Part shown: positions 60,493 through 64,000 of the stretch, one piece after another
How the letters are laid out: each line of letters begins with the position of its first letter
Position numbering within the stretch: the stretch's first letter is position 1
DNA from: Prochlorococcus sp. AG-409-A22
GTDB lineage: Bacteria; Cyanobacteriota; Cyanobacteriia; PCC-6307; Cyanobiaceae
Length of the DNA: 64,000 nucleotides
Reading direction: 5' to 3'
NCBI GenBank assembly: GCA_003216135.1
Contig: QCJI01000001.1
Location: 1-64,000, forward strand
Made by a program: the position numbers and the translations under genes
The notes under the pieces: model-generated
Databases searched by the model: none
Told to the model about the DNA's origin: nothing
What the model saw: only the letters and a program-made list of their open reading frames with translations

Positions 60493-60786
60493 ATGGAAAA
60501 TAAGAATGCAGCTGTTATTGAAAAGAAACCTGCAGAATTAAAAAACAAATCTCCTAAATATAAGGTTTTACTTCATAATGATCCTATTAATTCTATGGAG
60601 TATGTCACTATTACACTCCGAGAGGTTGTCCCACAATTAAGTGAGCAAGATGCTATAGCTATTATGCTAGAAGCTCATAATACTGGGATAGGATTAGTCA
60701 TTGTTTGCGATCTAGAACCAGCAGAGTTTTATTCAGAATCATTAAAATCCAAAGGAATTTCTAGTTCAATTGAGAAAGATGATTAA
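60493..60786 (+). CDS. clpS: ATP-dependent Clp protease adaptor ClpS
   Basis: This 97-residue adaptor brings N-degron substrates to the Clp chaperone. KYKVLLHNDPINSMEYVT holds the Asn-Asp pair that binds the substrate N-terminus, followed by IMLEAHNTGIGLVIVCDLEP. It has a 25-residue flexible head as in other members. It converges with the radical SAM gene at 15 nt. Confidence 0.94.
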   Translation: MENKNAAVIEKKPAELKNKSPKYKVLLHNDPINSMEYVTITLREVVPQLSEQDAIAIMLEAHNTGIGLVIVCDLEPAEFYSESLKSKGISSSIEKDD

Positions 60787-60801
60787 TAACGGTTAGATTT
60801 A

Positions 60802-62451
60802 TTATTTCGAATGAGCTAATTTCCTTTCTGATAAAGGACGAACTTTCAAGGATTCTTGTAGGGGGCATTTCCCATATTCTCTCTCAAGAATGTTCATAAC
60901 TGTTTTGCCAAATTCATCTTCTTTATTATCAAAAGCTTCTAAGCAAACTTGACCAAGTTTTTTTCCTAAGGAGCCTGGATTCCATAAAAGTTTTCTTGCT
61001 GTCCAGGGCATCATGCTCATTGGATTATAATTCGGTTTCAGGATTTTGTGATCTAAGGCGAACTTCTCAAGAAGAGTATGCGGTTGTAAACCTATAAAGA
61101 ATATCGCTGGGTCAACTAAGCCTTTACCAAAAATATTTTCTAATTCTCTATGGTAAGCAATAGTTTGTCTTATGGTGCTTGGCGTTTCATCAAAAACATT
61201 AAATGAATAATTGACTGAAACATGATTTTTGAATCCTGATTTGACTAGCATTCTGCAATTATCTAATACCGTTTTAAGGTCATATGCTAGCCTCATTTTT
61301 CTAACAAGTTCTTGGGATCCTGACGTGATACCTATTTCAAAATAACTCATACCTGTATCCACCATAAGCTGTGCTAGCTCAGCATCAATATTATCTGCTC
61401 TAATGTATGCAGCCCAATTAATGTCTTCCCAGCCTTGATCCTTAATTGCTTGTAAAAGAGTTTTTGCATCTGCAATATGTTTTTTGGCTGGAATAAACTG
61501 CGCATCTGTGAACCAAAATCCCCTGACTCCAAGATCATATAATTGCTTCATTTCTTTGATTACTTCTTCAACAGGATTCACACGAACCTGCTTACCCTCT
61601 ACAACCGTATAAATACAGAAACAACAGTTATGAGGACAACCTCTTTTCGTTTGCACTCCTACATAGTAATCTCCACCTTCTAGATACCAATTGAATTCAG
61701 GCCATATTGATTTAATGTATTTATAGTCGCAGGCAGTTTTAACAGTGCCCACAGGTTGTTCATGTATTAATTTATTCCTGGGTTTTTGTCCAGCAAGATA
61801 ACATCTTTCTTCCTCTATCGAATCCCCCTTAATAATTTTCTCTATAAGATTTTCTCCCTCTCCAACAGAAATCACAGTTCCTTTTGGAAGTAGATTGCCT
61901 AATTGTTCATAGAAAACACTAACAGCTCCACCTCCTAAAATTACTTTTACATCTTTGTTGTATTTTTGTGCTCTTTTTAGTCCCATCTTGACTAAAGAAG
62001 TATTTCTATATATTTCTCCATAATGAGATGCAATTAATTTTAATCCTCCCCAAGAACCTCTAATTTTTTTAAGAATATTTTTTGAGTAGAAAACCTCAAA
62101 AGAATTTTGTAGGGGATTTCCACTTCTACCATCAACAGGTGCATAAATTTGTATATCTCTCCATGAAAAAATAATTAGATGAGGTCTAAATTGATCAATT
62201 TTTCTAGATAAATATTTGGAAACTTTATTAGATGGAATTATTGCTAGATCAATAAATTGCTGCTCTATAATTGGAAAACATTTATGAATATGATCTGCTA
62301 AATAAATAGGCCCTATTGGAAATATTGGATTACATGGAAGTCTCACAGTAAGAATTTTCCCATAGTGCTTTCTGTGGGAGTTTTTTTTATTTAATTTTTT
62401 GAACTCGAAATTAAAATTCATGCCATGAAACTCTAATGAATTTATATTCAT
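60802..62451 (-). CDS. Cobalamin-binding-type radical SAM protein
   Basis: This 549-residue protein has an N-terminal B12-binding-like domain (ILTVRLPCNPIFPIGPIYLA to VILGGGAVSVFYEQLG) and a radical SAM domain with Cys272, Cys276 and Cys279 (RGCPHNCCFCIYT), then GVRGFWFTDAQFIP and NWAAYIRADN. Its plan is that of BchE/P-methylase-like enzymes, but the DxHxxG cobalamin motif is not evident, so cofactor use is uncertain. The reaction is unknown. The Met at residue 11 is an alternative start. Confidence 0.82.
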   Translation of the reverse strand: MNINSLEFHGMNFNFEFKKLNKKNSHRKHYGKILTVRLPCNPIFPIGPIYLADHIHKCFPIIEQQFIDLAIIPSNKVSKYLSRKIDQFRPHLIIFSWRDIQIYAPVDGRSGNPLQNSFEVFYSKNILKKIRGSWGGLKLIASHYGEIYRNTSLVKMGLKRAQKYNKDVKVILGGGAVSVFYEQLGNLLPKGTVISVGEGENLIEKIIKGDSIEEERCYLAGQKPRNKLIHEQPVGTVKTACDYKYIKSIWPEFNWYLEGGDYYVGVQTKRGCPHNCCFCIYTVVEGKQVRVNPVEEVIKEMKQLYDLGVRGFWFTDAQFIPAKKHIADAKTLLQAIKDQGWEDINWAAYIRADNIDAELAQLMVDTGMSYFEIGITSGSQELVRKMRLAYDLKTVLDNCRMLVKSGFKNHVSVNYSFNVFDETPSTIRQTIAYHRELENIFGKGLVDPAIFFIGLQPHTLLEKFALDHKILKPNYNPMSMMPWTARKLLWNPGSLGKKLGQVCLEAFDNKEDEFGKTVMNILEREYGKCPLQESLKVRPLSERKLAHSK

Positions 62452-62527
62452 TAAGAATTTAACTACTTTATTACTAATTTGGCGAAATTAAAAATCTTTA
62501 GAAAATACTTCTAAAATTTATTTAAAT

Positions 62528-63619
62528 TCAAATATCAGAAATCATATAAATCCAACATACTTTGAGGAGTTTTAATCCATCAATCCATCTTGATATATTT
62601 GGTGCTCCAGATTGTCTAGCGTAATATCTAACTGGATAATTAAGTATTTTTATATTATTGTTTGCTGCTTCAAATATTATTGTGAAGTCTCCAAATGGAT
62701 CAGACTTGGAATCCCAACTACCATTTTGTTTCATAAGTGTAAAGAATTTTCTTGAAAAAACTTTTGTTCCACAAAGTGAATCTGATACTGGCTTATTTAT
62801 CAGAATGGATAAAAACAGTGCAAAGAGTCTATTTCCTATATAATTAGCCCATCTCATTGCATCTTTTTCCATTGGGAAAGTTGTGCGGGCACAATTAATT
62901 AGAATATTTTCATTTTTAGTTGATTCCATAATTGCTGCAATACTGTCATCAATATCTACAGTGAAATCACTATCAATTATGGCGAGGGTTTCACCTGTAG
63001 AAATATTAAATCCTTCTACAACTGCATTTTTCTTTCCTTTAGAAGTTTGTTTTAAAAGAGATATCTTGAAGAAATTTGAGAAACTTTCTTTTAACTCTTG
63101 CAAAATCTGATATGTATTGTCATTGCTATTCCCTTCAACAAATATTATTTCTAATTTATTGGGTATAGTCTTGAATTTATTCAGTGCATTTATTAATAGC
63201 TTTTTATTGCCAGCCTCATTTCTTGCAGGAATTACAATAGATATCAAATGATCGGAAATATTTTCATTATATTTATAAAAAAATATTTCTAGTTCGTATG
63301 CAAGTTGTTTTATTATTGGAAATTTTCGAAAAATATTTTTTAAAGATTCTGGAATTAGTTTAGTTGGCAAAGGCGTTAATTTTTTTGCTTTCCATCTAAT
63401 AGATCTATAATTATAAATTTCTGCTAGAGATTCAATATCGCATAAAGTTATTCGTGCTTTGCTAGTAGTTTCTCTAAAAATTCTTGAATCTAATCTTAGC
63501 CATCTAGTTATTGGCTCCCAAGTATTACCCCTGACTTTAATAGAAATAAATTCGTGATTATCTTTGAATAATTGATGAAGTTTATTATTTGTTAAATCCC
63601 AAGTATTAACAGATTTCAT
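62528..63619 (-). CDS. GT2 family glycosyltransferase
   Basis: This 363-residue protein has an N-terminal extension of about 120 residues, then a GT-A domain: ISIVIPARNEAGNKKLLINA, EIIFVEGNSNDNTYQIL, and the metal-binding LAIIDSDFTVDIDDS. The late CGTKVFSRKFFTLMK segment is typical of dolichol-phosphate-mannose-synthase-like enzymes. No clear membrane helices follow. The sugar and acceptor are unknown. It precedes the radical SAM gene on the same strand by 76 bp. Confidence 0.82.
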   Translation of the reverse strand: MKSVNTWDLTNNKLHQLFKDNHEFISIKVRGNTWEPITRWLRLDSRIFRETTSKARITLCDIESLAEIYNYRSIRWKAKKLTPLPTKLIPESLKNIFRKFPIIKQLAYELEIFFYKYNENISDHLISIVIPARNEAGNKKLLINALNKFKTIPNKLEIIFVEGNSNDNTYQILQELKESFSNFFKISLLKQTSKGKKNAVVEGFNISTGETLAIIDSDFTVDIDDSIAAIMESTKNENILINCARTTFPMEKDAMRWANYIGNRLFALFLSILINKPVSDSLCGTKVFSRKFFTLMKQNGSWDSKSDPFGDFTIIFEAANNNIKILNYPVRYYARQSGAPNISRWIDGLKLLKVCWIYMISDI

Positions 63620-63664
63620 TACTTTTAAAGTTTGCTCAAGCCACTTTAGTATATAGGGGATTAT

Positions 63665-64000
63665 TTATTTTTTTATTATTAATTTCCATGGATTTAAAAT
63701 ATCATTTTCATATATAACTTCATAGGCATAATTATTGTTTTGTATTTCTTTAAATTCAGTTGACCATGCCAATTCTGACTTCTTTAACTGATCAATACTC
63801 TCTAAACCTTCACCTAGTATCGGAGTTAATAACGCAATTCTTATTATTTTTGATTGAGATTTAGAATTTTTTATACCACTTTTATCCACCTTTATCTCTT
63901 GATTTTTTACAATGTCAAGAGATGATACGTACTCCATTTTTTCTCGTAATTCTCTTGATCTATCAGTGAATAATCCTGAGTGTAAAAGAAATGAGGTTAG
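63665..64000 (-). CDS. Hypothetical protein, C-terminal part (5' partial)
   Basis: The frame runs out of the right edge of the window, so at least 111 residues are the end of a longer protein. The visible part is LTSFLLHSGLFTDRSRELRE, then a Lys/Ser-rich linker and IIRIALLTPILGEGLESIDQ, and a charged end. An internal Met at 63937 is not needed as a start because the frame continues beyond it. I do not recognise the family. It lies 45 bp upstream of the GT2 gene and may be in the same operon. Confidence 0.6.
   Translation of the reverse strand, partial: LTSFLLHSGLFTDRSRELREKMEYVSSLDIVKNQEIKVDKSGIKNSKSQSKIIRIALLTPILGEGLESIDQLKKSELAWSTEFKEIQNNNYAYEVIYENDILNPWKLIIKK

Noticed and set aside
1-64000. 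CRISPR array, insertion sequences, rRNA operon, prophage
   Set aside because: I looked for spaced direct repeats, transposase-like frames with terminal repeats, rRNA-like sequence and phage structural genes, and saw none.

Overview
The window is a stretch of a low-GC marine picocyanobacterial chromosome, most likely a high-light-adapted Prochlorococcus. This rests on the strong A+T richness, adjacent psaA/psaB plus psaI-psaL, ferredoxin-dependent glutamate synthase, cyanobacterial NDH-1 subunit N with LdpA, the cyanobacterial ribosomal operon order (S10 behind EF-Tu; no L30, S14 or S4 genes in the spc/alpha part), slr0418-type MPBQ methyltransferase and LL-diaminopimelate aminotransferase. 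Species and clade are inferred from gene content, not from a database match. | Layout. 1-4400: end of a DinG-like helicase gene, a DUF2839 membrane protein, recA with a LexA box upstream, a HAD phosphatase, tRNA-Gln(TTG), and ldpA-ndhN on the minus strand. 4684-19706: one long plus-strand ribosomal supercluster (L3 to L24, L5 to SecY, adk, L36, S13, S11, rpoA, L17, truA, L13, S9, L31), followed by prfA. 20839-22764: HNH nuclease, alanine racemase and tRNA-Ser(GCT). | 22765-29919 is the accessory region. It lies just downstream of tRNA-Ser and holds an orphan Wza-like export protein, a broken reading frame, and a tight operon of a NodU/CmcH-type carbamoyltransferase, an SxtJ-like membrane protein, a 53-aa DUF5989/SxtK-like membrane peptide and two membrane-anchored SGNH-hydrolase-like proteins. 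Part of the operon is clearly richer in G+C than its surroundings. It ends at a strong bidirectional terminator and looks like a small horizontally acquired cell-surface modification island. | 29920-43655: HAD phosphatase, a CbiG-CobJ fusion of the cobalamin pathway, psaA-psaB, a GT2 glycosyltransferase, psaI-psaL, an NlpC/P60 peptidase and a class A beta-lactamase-like protein with start codons 3 nt apart, a 70-aa unknown protein next to a serine-recombinase-like protein that lacks catalytic residues and faces a 357-bp spacer with inverted repeats, and lipA. 43665-53444: YciI-like protein, glsF, and the str operon (S12, S7, EF-G, EF-Tu, S10). 53502-64000: Lon-domain protein, MPBQ methyltransferase, pheA, DUF1997, RNase HII, RNase E, dapL, clpS, a B12-type radical SAM protein, a GT2 glycosyltransferase and a gene cut by the window edge. 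| Most of the window is core housekeeping: translation, photosystem I, nitrogen assimilation, and lysine, phenylalanine, lipoate and corrin synthesis. The most interesting parts are the carbamoyltransferase/SxtJ/DUF5989/SGNH island and the predicted catalytically dead recombinase with its candidate operator.
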